DNA from: Tenrec ecaudatus
Lineage: Eukaryota; Chordata; Mammalia; Afrosoricida; Tenrecidae
Direction of reading: 5' to 3'
DNA length: 64,000 bases
Assembly (NCBI RefSeq): GCF_050624435.1
Contig: NC_134547.1
Coordinates: 27,177,374-27,241,373 of the forward strand
Part shown: positions 24,061 through 36,444 of the stretch, piece by piece
Layout: each line of letters starts with the position of its first letter
Position numbering within the stretch: the stretch's first letter is position 1
The notes under the pieces: model-generated
Told to the model about the DNA's origin: nothing
Seen by the model: only the letters and a program-made list of their open reading frames with translations
Databases searched by the model: none
Program-made: the position numbers and the translations under genes

Positions 24061-24274
24061 GGAGTCCAGGTGGCATGGTGATGACAGCGCTGGGCTGCTA
24101 GCCACAAAAGCAGCACTTTAAATCCAACAGACTTGGGAGAAAGACATGGCTGTCTGCTCCCATGAAGAGTTGCGGTCTCAGAAACGCACAGGGGCAGGTC
24201 TACTCGGTCCTGTAAGGTCATTGTGAATCAGAATTGATTTCATGGCAGTGTGGTTGGCTTTGTTTTTTGTTTAA
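24061..24274 (+). repeat. AfroSINE, full length
   Basis: The tRNA-like head (GTGGCATGGTGATGACAGCG, GGGCTGCTAGCCAC) is followed by the body (GAGAAAGACATGGCTGTCTG) and the tail (GTGAATCAGAATTGATTTCA) ending in T-rich sequence. AGTTCCAGG before and AGTCCCAGG after may be the target-site duplication. It is the best afrotherian marker in the window. Confidence 0.82.
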
Positions 24275-24289
24275 AGTCCCAGGCAAATA

Positions 24290-24800
24290 CTTCAAGTTGT
24301 TTTCCATTTTATTCCACATACATAGTTGTTAAAAGATCATCAAGCTCAAAGCAGACTTTTTTTTTACTAGTTAAGCCAAACTATTACTTGGTTTCAAGAA
24401 GACATTATGGTACATTTCTGGTTTAAGGCAATAGTTTTAGGAGTTCAGCCACCCTCCATGGCTCCAGAAAGTTGGGAATTATGAGAATTTTCTATTCTTG
24501 TCTGTATTTTTGCCCCATTTTGTTCAGGATCCTTCTCTGAACTCTTTGATCAAAATGCTCAGCAGTGGTAGCCAGGCACCCTGCAGTTCATTTGGACTCG
24601 TGACAAAGGAGGGCATTGTTTATGGAGGCAGCTAATTAGCCATGCATTCCAGAATCCTACTCTATTCGATTCTGTTGTTCCACATGAATCGACACCAACT
24701 GTGCCTGACAACTGAAGGAGGAGGTAGAACAGAAGCACCAAACATGTTAATAAGCCAAATAATGGTATGTCCCATGAAACCATTACCCTGAACCTAAGAG
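24290..24800 (-). repeat. Old antisense LINE 3' UTR-like repeat
   Basis: It shares ordered weak similarity with 29260-29850 and 54120-54560: a CTTCTAGTTAAG-like start, GATCAAAATGCTCAG and GTAGCCAGGCACC. I take it as an older L1-type 3' region read backwards. Confidence 0.35.
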
Positions 24801-26500
24801 CTTTACTGTCTGGTTATTCAGCTCTGTCCTCTGTTACACTTCCCAATGGCTGCTGAGTGCAGACTTTCCAGAAGGGCTTCCCTCTGTAAGCAGAGTGTCC
24901 TCTAGACAATAAAGGGGAGGACTCTTGTTCGTTTGGAACCACTTTACCACATGTAAATATTGGTACTGTGGTTACATCTGTAGGCTTGTATTTATTGTAC
25001 ATTAATCTTTTTTTCATTGGAGTGTTTTTGCACTGGGAATTGAACTATATGTTAAAAAAGATAAAAATATAGTTTTATACCAAATTGATGGTCATTTGTT
25101 TATCTGAATGTACTACTGTAATGTGAAATGAGTCACTGTATTTGCAGTTTTTCAATTAAAAAATTTCAATTTTGTCCTTTGTTCTTCAATTATAAAATAT
25201 CTCAAATAATTAGAAAATACAGTTTTAGGAGAAAACCCATATACCCATCAACTAGATACATTTAATATAATATTTTGAAATTTTTCTTTTTAAAAGATAT
25301 AAAATATTTTAGATAGAGGTGAAGGTCGTATTCTATTGATTGCAACCTTTTACTCGTCCTAAAGGCACGCACTATCCCAAAGATGGTAAGTAAGTCTCCT
25401 GGTCTCTTTGTACATTTATTATATATGCATTATATAGTCTTGATTAGTGTCCACTCTTTTACTTTTGCATGTATCCATTGCAACGGCTACACAGAAACTC
25501 ACAGACAAAATGCGTGATGAAAGAATTTAATAACTCAATAAGTTATAGTGCCAAGAGAAATGCTCAGGGTAGGTGTTTAACAGGACACATTACAGAGTTT
25601 CAGGTATGCTAATAAACACCCGAAGTGGCATACAACTCTGCTATGAGCCTCAACCCAAAGACATTCAGCTCAGGCTCTGGTCAAACCCAGGTCAGCAAAC
25701 CCAGGTCTCCGAATTAAGTGCCCAGACTGAAGGACCAGGAAAACGTCAGTCTTCACAACCTAGAAATTGAAAACATTGTTCGGCACCCAGCTACCATGAC
25801 CAAGTGTTATGAAAAGGATCACAACAGAAGGTTCTGTCTAGAGTGGGGGAGAAGTTAAGAACATAACCCTAAAGGATGCCAGGTTTACTGATCGAACAGA
25901 GATAGGCAGGACCTCCAAGATTTGCACTCCCCCCTGCAGATCGGGAACTGAACTCAAATGGTACATTGACGGTATTGCTGCAATTAATGGGTTGAATCAG
26001 AATGCATATGAATTGTGGTAAATGATGTAAAAATATCACCTGATCTTTTGAGGGCAGGCCAGGTATGAGTGATAGGCTTTTTCACTGGGGTCAAGGAGGG
26101 GAGCCAAGCCCTTCTTTCAAAAGATATTTTTAATTAAAAGTTTCTTTTTTCATATAACACTGTTTAGGAATGAATAAAATGTAGCACAAAACCTGTCTCT
26201 TTCAGCCCTGCCATGTTCCCAAACATGCTCCGCAGTGTTCCCCTTGCTCATATGATAAATATGATTATATCTATCCATACTTGTTTTATGAAAAATGCTC
26301 ACACTGTACAAGTTGTAAAGCGGTCCTTCAAAAATTAAGGACTGTAAAAATTGTCCTTCAAAAAAAAAGTTAAGTATTCCAAGATAAAAGCTGAGCGTTC
26401 ATAGCTATTAGACTCCCATACAAGAAAACTTAAAGCCAGTCCTCCAACGTGAGAAATGTGAAGGAATGATACTAGAAAGTCACTCAAAGTTGAACACAAA
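24801..26500. other. Mostly unassigned intergenic sequence
   Basis: AT-rich to 25450. The part at 25480-26000, with TTTAATAACTCA near its start, could be an antisense LTR. I see no gene. Confidence 0.25.
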
Positions 26501-26504
26501 AGGG

Positions 26505-26640
26505 AAAATGATGAGAACAAATGTACAAATGTGCTTGGAAATTGATATATTTATGGATTGTGATAAGAGTTATACAAGCCCCCAATAAAACTATTTTTTA
26601 AGTTGTACGAGCCCCCCAAAAACTGATTTAATAAAAAAGA
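26505..26640 (+). repeat. Short L1 3' end with repeated tail
   Basis: TTGTGATAAGAGTTATACAA and AATAAAACTA are followed by a second partial tail (GTTGTACGAGCCCCCCAAAA). A 5'-truncated L1 end. Confidence 0.6.
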
Positions 26641-26724
26641 AAGAGCTAGATCTGGAAATGGTGGAATGTCACCTGGCTTATATTCTTTTCTTATTTTTTG
26701 TACAATGACTATATTCCTTTCTCT

Positions 26725-27555
26725 CTTTTTTAATCATTTTACCACAATCCATATCTACACCCATTGTGTCAAGCACATGTGTACATTTATTTCCATCATC
26801 ATTCTCAAAATACTTTCTACTTGAGGCCTTGGTATCAGCTCCTCATTTTTCCCCTCCCTCCCCACCCCCTTCCCTCATGAACCCTTGACAATTTATAACT
26901 TACTATTATTTTGTTATGTCTTACACTGTCCAACATCTCCTTTCACCCACTTTTCTGTTGCCTGTTCCTCAGGGAGGGGCTTATATTGTAGATCCTTGTA
27001 ATCGGTTCCTCCATTCTATCCCACCTTTCCTCCACCCTTGAATTATCGCCACTCTCACCACTAGTCCTGAGGGGTTCATTTGTCCTGGATCCCCTGTGTT
27101 TCTTTCTGTACCCGTGTACATCCTCTGGTCTAGCCAGATTTTAAGATAGAATTGGGATCATGATAGTGGTGGGGAGGAAATATTTAAGAACTAGAGGAAA
27201 GTTGACTCATCCTTCCCTGTGGTCCCTCTGTGGGGAGATTGTTCCACTATCTACAGATGAGCTTTGGATCTCTGCTCCAGCCCTCTCGTTTTTATTTGTT
27301 ATGTGTCTGCTGATGCCCAGTTCCTATGACTCCTCATGATCGCACCAGCGATGTGCTTCTTCCATGTGGACTTGTTGCTTCACTGCTGAATGGCAGCTTG
27401 TGTGACATCAAGCCTTTTAGACCCCAGACACTATATCTTTTAATAACCGGGCACCATTTGCCCTCTTCACCACATTTGTTTATGCACCTATTTTGTCTTC
27501 AGCGATTGTGTCAGGAGGGTAAACATCTCATGCTGCTGACTGGTTAGAACAAAAC
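26725..27555 (-). mobile_element. Antisense L1 3' UTR, interrupted by another copy
   Basis: Read backwards this is the L1 3' UTR from its tail to the 245-bp block region (27330-27500). A second antisense copy begins at about 27556 with its own tail. Confidence 0.7.
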
Positions 27556-28690
27556 TTTCTCTTTTATAAAAAATTTATGTATTGGGGCTCATGCAATTCT
27601 TATCACAATCCACACATACATCAATTGTGTAAAGCACACTTATACATTCATTGCCCTCATCATTCTCAAACTTCGCATTCCGCTATGGTTCCTGGAATAA
27701 GCTCCTCATTTTCCTTTTTTCTCTCCCTCTCCCTCCCCGCTCCCCTCTCCCTCATGAACCCTTGATAATTTATAAATTATTATTTTATCTTATCTTACAC
27801 TGCCAGGCGTCTCCCTTCACCCACTTTCCTGGTGCCCATTCCCCAGACAGGAGGTTATATATAGATCCCCGTGATTGGTTTCCCCTTTCTACCCCTCCTT
27901 CCCTCCCGGTATCACCACTCTCACTGTTGGTCCTGAGGGGGTTCATCTGTCCTAGATTCCCTGTTTCCAAATCCCAACTGTACCGCTGTGCATCCTCTGG
28001 TCTAACCAGGTTTGCAAGGTAGAAGTGGGATCATGATAGTTGGGGGGAGGAAGTGTTTAAGAACTAGAGGAAAGTTGTGAGTTTCGTTATTGCTACACTG
28101 AAGCCTGAGTGACTCATCTCCCCACTACCGCTCTGCAATGGATGTCCAGTTGTCTACAGATGGGCATTGGGTCCCCATAGAACAAAGTGTTCTTGAATGG
28201 AAGGAGGATATGAGTGGATGCCCAAAGTCCATCCCCTACCTCAGGGTATTTCCATATAAATATATGTACATGGGCCAATACCTCTATTTTTGTAGATTAA
28301 TGTATTTACATATGCACACCACTATGTTTATACCTCTATCCATTGCTTTGCTTCCTTGGTCCTTCCTCTGTTGCCTTTTACCTTCCTCATGTCCCACTGC
28401 CACTTTCCCCTTATTTCTGCCTCTTGGTAACCCCCTTAGCTAGTCTGCTGTTGCTCCAACATTACCACCACCCCCACCTTGGATCCCTATATCCTCATTA
28501 CTGGCTCTGACACCCCAGTTGTTCCCCTGTCCATGGCGCAGCCTGCTCAGCACCCCCTTCCTCCACCACTCTGACCTCCCAGGTCTCCCTGGAACCGTTG
28601 GTCCCAATGCTCTCACCTCAAGCATGCCTCCCATACCTATCCTATATAGGTAGGTACACCGACTATGACATAGTCCAAAATGATTTTTTA
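27556..28690 (-). mobile_element. Second antisense L1 3' UTR
   Basis: It starts TTTATGTATTGGGGCTCATG (L1 tail reversed), and includes the reversed polypurine tract as C/T-rich text at 27720-27760. It ends near 28690. Antisense open frames here are also present in other copies and are by-products. Confidence 0.7.
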
Positions 28691-29254
28691 AAATAAAAAT
28701 AGTAAATCAATAAGAAAAATTTTTTAAAAAGAGAAAAGAACTATACAAAAATCCTGGGTCTCTTCGCTGGCCTTCAAGACTGTCCAAGAGCTGCCTCTCC
28801 CAGCCTGGAGTGCATGTAGACCCTACTATGAAGCACCAAACCATGAGGACAGCATGGTCACATGGAAGGATGCATGAAGAGAGAGAGCTACAGGCTAGGG
28901 AGAGGAGCCAGCATGCCACACCCACACAGAGGCAGGCCAGGAGAGAGGAAGAGAAAGAGAGCGGGACTAGACCCCACGCTGGCACGCCAGGCTCGGAGGA
29001 TGACGTCCCTGGGGGAAGCTAATGGGACACAGAGGGAACTGGACAACTGACAACAGCTGGTGGCATGCTGTCCCCTTGCTGGAGCAGACTGCGACAAAGT
29101 ATATTTCTTGATCACAATTGAATGTAAACAGAATTTGGTAACACAATGAAACTGAAATACACAATTATATGGAAATTAAACCATTATACAAACAACCAGT
29201 GAATATTTAGAGTCAAATGAAAATGAAGATACAACACACGAAAACATTTGAGAC
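28691..29254. other. Unassigned sequence
   Basis: A GC-richer block (28760-29090) with overlapping open frames on both strands but no recognisable domain. Perhaps an upstream part of an L1 3' UTR not otherwise seen here. Confidence 0.25.
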
Positions 29255-29259
29255 TCTGA

Positions 29260-29860
29260 AACTGTTAGGGTGGGGGAAGGGAAGTATACTTATTGCCAAT
29301 GAAGTGAAGGTTTACAGAGAAGTTCATCAGTTTTACATCGAAAAATTCATACACATTGATTTTGCACATCCACTCCAATACCTTCCATGTGCCATCCTAC
29401 TTCCCCACTGGGCTTTCTCTTACCATCACTCCTTCTTTAGTAACCCTCTGGACTTTGTCATTGGGTAAATGCTGCCCTTTGGGTTTTAAGCTGTTGATGG
29501 TTTTAAAAAAGGTCATTTCAGTTCCACGCCTAGACACATTGGTTATATTCTTGGGGTATGCTACTAGATTCCATTCAACCAGTAAACCCAGTCTGTTTTA
29601 TGATCATGAGTTCTGTTCCACATTTTACACCCATTCCATTGAGGACCTTCTAATGTGATTGTGTTCAGAGTAATAGGTAGCGGTAGTCAGGCACCATTTA
29701 GGTTTTCCAAGCTCAAGATTATAGAGACTAATGTTTGGGTTGTTCATCATTCTATTGTAATAATTGTATTCAACATGTCTTTTGACTTCACTCTTGTTTC
29801 CTCCGAGTGCAGAGAGACCAATAGTTACTTCTGGCTGCTCATGCACAGTTTTTCTTATTT
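29260..29860 (-). repeat. Old antisense LINE 3' UTR-like repeat
   Basis: Same family as 24290-24800 and 54120-54560, with AGTAATAGGTAGCGGTAGTCAGGCACCA-like text (here split across 29670-29695). No coding. Confidence 0.35.
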
Positions 29861-29892
29861 AAGTCACTTTTTTAAAAAACAAAAATTTCAAA

Positions 29893-30163
29893 AGAGGACC
29901 TGATGCAAGGGGCTTAAGTGGAGAGCAAATGCCTTGAGAATGATTGGGGCAGGGAATGTATGGATGTGCTTTATACAATTGATGTATGTATATGTATGGA
30001 TTGTGGTAAGAGGTGTTTGAGTCCCTAATAAAATATAAAAGAAGAAAAGAGAAAAAAATGATTAGGGCAAAGACTGTACAGATGTGCTTTATACAATTGA
30101 TGTATTTATATGTATGAACTGTAAAAAGAATTGTATCAGCCCCAATAAATTGTTAAAAAAATA
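29893..30163 (+). mobile_element. L1 3' end with duplicated terminus (copy 1)
   Basis: GAGGACCTGATGCAAGGGGC leads to a first AATAAAATA end at about 30030, then a second terminus (GATTAGGGCAAAGACTGTAC) ends in AATAAATTG. The same double arrangement, with the same linker, is at 45722-45985 and 48294-48560. Confidence 0.75.
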
Positions 30164-30534
30164 AATTAAAAAATATTCCTTTTATTTTTTTTGTACTGTC
30201 TGACGTCTCCCTTCACCAACTTTTCTGTTCTGTTTTAATGTAATTTTTATCATTAAACTGTGAGTCTAATGGTAACAAAATAGAACGTGTGTGTGTCTGT
30301 GTTAAAATAGTCATTAAAAAATAGAATTCAGAGACAGAGAATTTTTTAAAAATATTTTCTATTGTTACTTAGGTGAAGGTTTATAGAGCGGACATCAGTT
30401 TTACATTAAATAACTCGTTAAATCTACCATTGTCTTTTCATTTCCAATATTTTTTGCCAATCTCTTGTTTTATATTGTCTTCCCTTCACAAAAATAACAC
30501 CTGTCTACCCTCTAGCTTCCACAGACAGAGAACT

Positions 30535-32505
30535 TATTGTTGACAAAGGCCTAAAAAACATTAAATGGGAAGCAGACACCTCTTCAATAAATGCTATTGG
30601 AAATACTGGCTATCCACTTGCAGAAGAACAAAAAAAAGACGACTGCCTCACCCATGCACAGAAACAAACTCAAGATGGATCAAATTCCTAAATGTAAAAC
30701 CCAAAGCTCTCAGGATCAGAAAACTGGGACAAAACTAGGAACCCTAGTGCAGTAGATGGGCTATCAGAAATAACAAAGCTGACACAATCCATAGAAAACA
30801 AAATAGTGGGACATATTAAAAAATAAAAAAAACTTGCATACATTAAAAGACTTCATTGAAAGAGTAAAAAGACCCATAGACTGGGAAAAGATATTTAGTA
30901 ATGACATAACAAAGGACTAATTACTAAAATCTACAGAATTTACAAGGTGGAAAGAAAAACAAACTAGTAGCCCTATGAAAAAGTGGGCAAAGGACCGGAG
31001 CAGATGATTCACAAAGGATGATACGCGAATAACTAATAAACATATGAGTAAGTTCTCTCAGACATTAGCTATCCAGGAAATGCAAGTCAAAGCAACCATG
31101 AGATACCACCTAACACCCATAACTGTAGCCCAGTTAAAGTAAAAAAGCTGAGAACAGCAAATGTTGGAGAGTGTGTGGTGAGATAGGAACTCTTATCCTC
31201 TGCTGGTGGACTTGTAAATATGTACAGACACTCAGGAAGGCAGTATGGCGATACCTAGAACAGATGGCAACTGAACTACCATATGATCCAGCAATACCAT
31301 TACTGAACATATACCCCAAAGAAATAAAAAACATCATAAGCAGACATTTGCTCCCCCATGTTCATCACAGCACAGCTCACAATTGCTAGAAGCGGCCTCC
31401 ATTCCCAACAATGGATAAAAAACCTCTGGTACATAAACATGATGAGTACTGCGCATGCCTGAAGAACAGCAATGAGACCCCTCACGTCGTGGAGGGCTCT
31501 GGAAGACATGCTGAGGGAAGCGAGTGAAGCACGAAAGGACAAGCACTGTGTGAGTCCAGAGCAGCAGGAACAAGCAGCAGAAGGGGCGCAAGCTCAAGCG
31601 TGCAGGCCATGCAGTCGTCTGGCTGGGGTCAGACAGGCCGCTAACGAGCTGGACCAGTGCCAATGACCTACACATCATCTGCTCCTGGTGAGTATAGTGT
31701 AGGTCACTTGGCCGGAGGTCACCTCACGACAGCTGGGATCAAATGGAGGGTGCGAGGGGGTAGTGGCTGTTCGCTGAATAGTAGCCATTTAGATCTGTGG
31801 TGAGGTCTCCCAGAGAGGGAGGTAGCCCCGTCAGAGGAATGGGGTTTACTGATGAGAGGTGCCGCACAGGAGATGAAAGGGAATGGTCAAATTTGGGGGT
31901 ACATAGGTGCATGCCTGTTGAAGGGAGGGGAGGGAGAGCTAACCTCCAGGTGGGGGACAAAAGACTGAGGATGCTCTTGGCAACAATAAATGGGAGGTGT
32001 CTTCAGTGGCATACAATGGGTGGGCAGAACTGGTGTAGGGCATCTGGGGGGGGGGTATCCCAGGAAAGCAGACCAGGTGCCATAAAATGCTGGGACACCA
32101 AATCCTGGATCTTTGGGGTGCATGCATGCTCCAGAGGCTACATCAGTGAGCCCCATATGGGAATCCCACTGGGTGAACTAGACTCTACCTCAGACACACT
32201 TGTAACATGAGGACTTAAGCGGGAAATACATGGTGCCTGAGGAAGCAGAAAACAGCTGTACCAAGAGTGGTGTACTGATGGTTGGTGGACAAATAAGGTC
32301 ATGTTACATCAACCCCCTTTATGCTGGGTTAAGATATCTATTATTCTGGAAATCTTGTGACAGCCCCTCTACTGTGTGTTGCATGTGCTTGGGTATATTA
32401 AGGTGTGTCTCAGGGGTGCAGCACCATGGGGGTCACTTTCTTGAAGCTGTTATTTGTTTCTGCTTTTTAGTAAATGAGACCCAGAGACTTTGAGAAAGAA
32501 AATAT
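30535..32505 (+). mobile_element. 5'-truncated L1: ORF2 C-terminus and 3' UTR
   Basis: It begins within the ORF2 C-terminal third, with many stops, and passes through GGAGAGTGTGTGGTGAGATA at 31163. It then has a UTR shared with 11815-12700 but extends further (to TTTCTTGAAGCTGTTATTTG near 32440). The second-best evidence that these UTRs belong to L1. Confidence 0.75.
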
Positions 32506-32690
32506 AACAATAGTTTGGGGGGGCGAGGATAAAGAGGGTTGGGGGAAGTAAGAGGGAGATGATGTCAAGTAGTCTAGGAGGGAAATGTATGTGTGGAGAC
32601 TGATTGTGGCAGCAATTTTACAATTCTGTTTGATGTGATTGAACTATGGAATAATATGACATTTGTATTAACTCCTAAGTTAGCAAATTT
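32506..32690 (+). repeat. Older L1 3' terminus
   Basis: A G-rich segment, then GACTGATTGTGGCAGCAATT and a GATTGAACTATGGAATAATA motif, as in other older L1 ends. Probably the tail of the L1 at 30535. Confidence 0.6.
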
Positions 32691-32749
32691 TTTAAAAAGC
32701 ATAGATTCAGGAATGGTTTGGGGACTCACACTTAAAAAGAATTATCATG

Positions 32750-34025
32750 GCCCTGCTCAGTACTCACCTTCATGAAATGATCACTGAAGATAAAGGTACT
32801 ACAGCGAAGTGTCGCAAAAAAGTAGATAGTAGCACTCCCTCAATGTATGAATACTTTCTTTTATTAAATTGGCACTCTGTGATGCTCACCCTCCTGACAC
32901 AACTGCTGAAGCCAAAGCGGGTGAACAAGTAAATGTGAAGAAAGCTGATGGTGCCCGGCTATCAAAAGAGATAGTGTCTGGGGTCTTAAAGGCTTGAAGA
33001 TATACAAGCGGCCATCTAGCTCAGAAGCAACAAAGCCCACATGGAAGAACACACCAGCCTGTGTGATTGCATGGTCCCGAAGGGAACAGATATCAAAGAA
33101 CAAAAACTCAAATCATTGGCTGCACACCTCCATGATACAATCACCGAAGACAAACAGGTGCATAAGCAAATGTGGCGAAGAAAGCTGATGGTGCCCGACT
33201 ATCGAAAGAGATAGTGTCTGGGGTCTTAAAGGCTTGAAGGTGAACAAGCGGCCATCTAGCTCAGAAGCAATAAAGGCCACATGGAAGAAGCACACCAGCC
33301 TGTGCAATCACGAGGTGCCAAAGGGACCAGGTATAAGGCATCATGCAATATATATATACACACACACACACCATAGTGAATGAAGGGGGAAGTGCAGAGT
33401 GGAGACCCAAAGCCCATTTGTCGGCCACTGGAGATCCCCTCATAGAGGGGTTTAGGAGAGGAGATGGGTCAGTCAGGGTGCGATGTAGTACCGATGAAGA
33501 ACACAGCTTTCCCCCAGATCCTGGATGCTTCCTCCCGCCACCTACTATGATCCGAATTCTACCTTGCAGGACTGGATAGGGCAGAGGTTGTACACTGGTG
33601 CATATGGGAGCTGGAGGCACAGCTGAATCCAGGGTGGATGATACCTTCAGGACCAGGGGTGTGAGGGCCGATGCTGGGAGAGTGGAGGGTGAGTGGGTTG
33701 GAAAGGGGGAACTGATTACAAGGATCCACATGTGACCTCCTCCCTGGGAGATGGACGGCAGAGAAGGGGGGGGGGGGCGGTAGACTCTGGATAGGGCAAG
33801 ATATGACAAAATAACAATCTATAAATTATCAAGGGCTCATGAGGGAGGGAGGAGCGGGGATGGAGGGGGGGAAAAAAGAGGACCTGATGCAGAGGGCTTA
33901 AGTGGAGAGCAAATGCTTTGAAAATGATTAGGGCAAATAATGTATAGATGTGCTTTATACAATTGATGTATGTATATGTATGGGTTGTGATAAGAGTTGT
34001 ATGAACCCCTAATAAAATGTTTTTT
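32750..34025 (+). mobile_element. L1 3' UTR, double-block type
   Basis: Two tandem copies of the 245-bp block are at about 32870-33090 and 33112-33330. They are followed by a TA/CA microsatellite, a conserved unique part, a G-run at 33764-33776, a polypurine tract at 33840-33875, and AATAAAATG at 34012. Close to the copies at 44580 and 62373. Confidence 0.8.
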
Positions 34026-34164
34026 TAAAAAGTACTAAATCTAAAAAAAAAAAAGAGTGGCTGAATTACAACACTAACTGAACCCTCTACTTAGAATGAT
34101 TTCTGATGTTAATAGGAGAGCATGGATTGGGACTAAATGGGAACCTGAAAGTTACGGTGGAGAG

Positions 34165-34645
34165 GACTGTGCTACGCTGAGTTTTCTAGAGAAATAAATC
34201 AAACTACACTCAAATAACTTTATAGCAAAAATAAATTTACATCAGGAAGCCCAGCCCAGTTCAACTCAAGTCCATGGGTCAGATGCTAGATGAAGTCCCC
34301 TTTAGACTCACCCAGCTTCCAGCCAATGAAGCAAAGGCAAAGCAGGAATCGGGAAAATCACAGGCCAGTAGGGGCAAGAGCATCTGGATGTAAGGTCAGC
34401 AGGAAGAGGGCAGGGCACTGCAGCTCCTATGATCAGCAGGCCGGCTCGGCCATGAATCCTAGAGATGCAGAATCAAGGTAAGCAGGATGGAGGGAGAGGG
34501 AAGGAAAGTTGTCCATGGCATCTCTCTCAATTGGGCACCTCCTCCAAGGAGAGGGCCTTATTGAGATTGAACTCTACCCATACTTTCACACAGATGCATC
34601 AAACTGATATAAAATCGAACCATCATAGGGACACACGGAAAGATT
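34165..34645 (+). repeat. LTR-like repeat, family A
   Basis: GAGTTTTCTAGAGAAATAAA at the start and ACTGATATAAAATCGAACCA near the end match the style of 21675-22085. It is directly followed by retrovirus-like internal sequence, so a 5' LTR is possible. Confidence 0.45.
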
Positions 34646-36410
34646 ATTCTCAGAAATATCAGAACATGGATCCTTGACATGCCATTGAGTTACTTCAGCC
34701 AACAACACTACCACTCACATCTGAAGAGTTTAATCCATCATTAGTAAAGCCATTGTCCCCTCCACCTGCACTTGAGCTTAGCCCAACTTTCCCTGCTGAT
34801 AGGGAACCTCGAGTTGTATCTGGAGCATTCCCTGCAGCAGATGCCTTGCAAGATAATGCTGACACTTGCTGGGAAACACCTTCGACACTCATGCCTGCTT
34901 CGACACTGCCTCTAAACTTGTCTCAGTAATCCCAAAGGTGACCTCCAAATATTGATCCAGAAAGAGCTGTGCTATCCTCTTAAAGGACTGCTAGCATTTT
35001 CTAGTATGTACAGGCAGAGACCCGAGGAATGTGTGCGGGAGTGAGATGATGATGCAAGGAGCGAACGGTTGCATCAGTCTGAATGTGTTGACGTGGACCA
35101 ACTAAGCACTGATCCTTCAGTCAGTGTTTCAGCACCAGATGTTAGGACAGAATCTAATAGTTTATCTGTTTGGTTTACTGAAGCAAAGCTTCTGCAGTGG
35201 CTTAGAGCAAGTTAAGTTGAAGTACCAGACCTAGCTTGGTATACTTTAGAGGATTAAGGGAATGGGCGTGTTTCAGGGCAGACCCATAGACTCACAAATG
35301 GAATGCACTGAGGACACACCTTTTCTCTCAGTGGGAAACAAATTTCTGAAGGGATCATAAGTATCTCTAAAGACTGCTGTGATTGATATTTTATTTTGAG
35401 CCAGTTTTGACAGTGGAAAATACCCTAATTAAGATGTTTGCACATAACATGGCTGATTGGGTCCCATGGTAGTAGGCGGTAAGCAGTAGCATTTAACAGC
35501 AACAAGGTGGGTGTGGCTGCCAAATGGTTAGCAGAGTCAAAGTAGTAACAGAATAGCCTGATTTGTATGGCATTGGATACCTAAGCAGAGTGTCCCTAGG
35601 AGTGAAATAAATGAGAAACCTACCAAATCTATCATTGATCTGTACAAGTTGAAAAATTCTAGGCCAGTTGAATAGCAGTCTAATTCAAATAGCCAGATAT
35701 AGAGTCGCAAATGCTCGATCAATTCCCAAAAATTGAGCCAGTTCACAAACCCTTCATTTACGGGGAAGCCAGGTCCCTTTGAGGAAGGCACCCACTACAC
35801 TAATTAAAAAAATGCATAGTTAGCCTTTCTCCCAGGCCTGCCCAGTGGAAACTGCGCCTTTTATAAGTGACAATTCATTGGAGAAAGGAAATAATCAGAC
35901 GTTGGGGATGGTTACTGGACATTGGCTCCAAACTGACATTAATCTAAGTGACCCTAAATTTTAAGGTCCCACAATCAGACTAGGAGCATATAAAGGTCAA
36001 GTTATAATGGAGTCTTAGCTCAGGTTGATCTCACAGGGGATCCAGTATGAGCCCAAACCTATCCTATAGTAATTTCCCTGTTCTAGAACACATAAATGGA
36101 ATAGACAGACTCACTGACTGCCAGTACCCCATATGGCTACCTGACTCTAGAACATGGACTACTATGGCAGGGGCAGGAGTTGAAGCTAGTAAAGCTACCT
36201 CTACTTAGGAAAATGGTAAAGCCAACGCAATTATGTTTTCCTGGAGGGATTGCAAAGATCAGGGTGCAAAGATTGCACCATCAAGGAATTGAAGAATATA
36301 GGGCTGGAGACCATTACTTCCGAACTGAGCTGTTGTCTATGGGGGGACTAGCAAACTCTAGACCTATGTGGTTTGTAAGGGTCCAGGTATAAGCTGTGCT
36401 TACACACACA
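34646..36410 (+). pseudogene. Endogenous retrovirus internal remnant (ERV-L-like gag to pol)
   Basis: Broken frames run through a proline-rich gag-like part (34690-34920) and a protease to early reverse-transcriptase region (35980-36280). Many stops; no intact gene. Known: ERV-L elements lack env and are very old in mammals. The assignment rests on recognising the pol junction region. Alternative: another class III element. Confidence 0.5.
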
Positions 36411-36444
36411 CAAGCACCAGCAGCGGTTAAGCCAGTTTTTAGTG

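Noticed and set aside
28810..29115. Overlapping open frames on both strands in a GC-rich block
   Set aside because: Low-complexity Arg/Glu-rich translation on one strand and Leu/Ser-rich on the other, as expected for purine-rich non-coding DNA.
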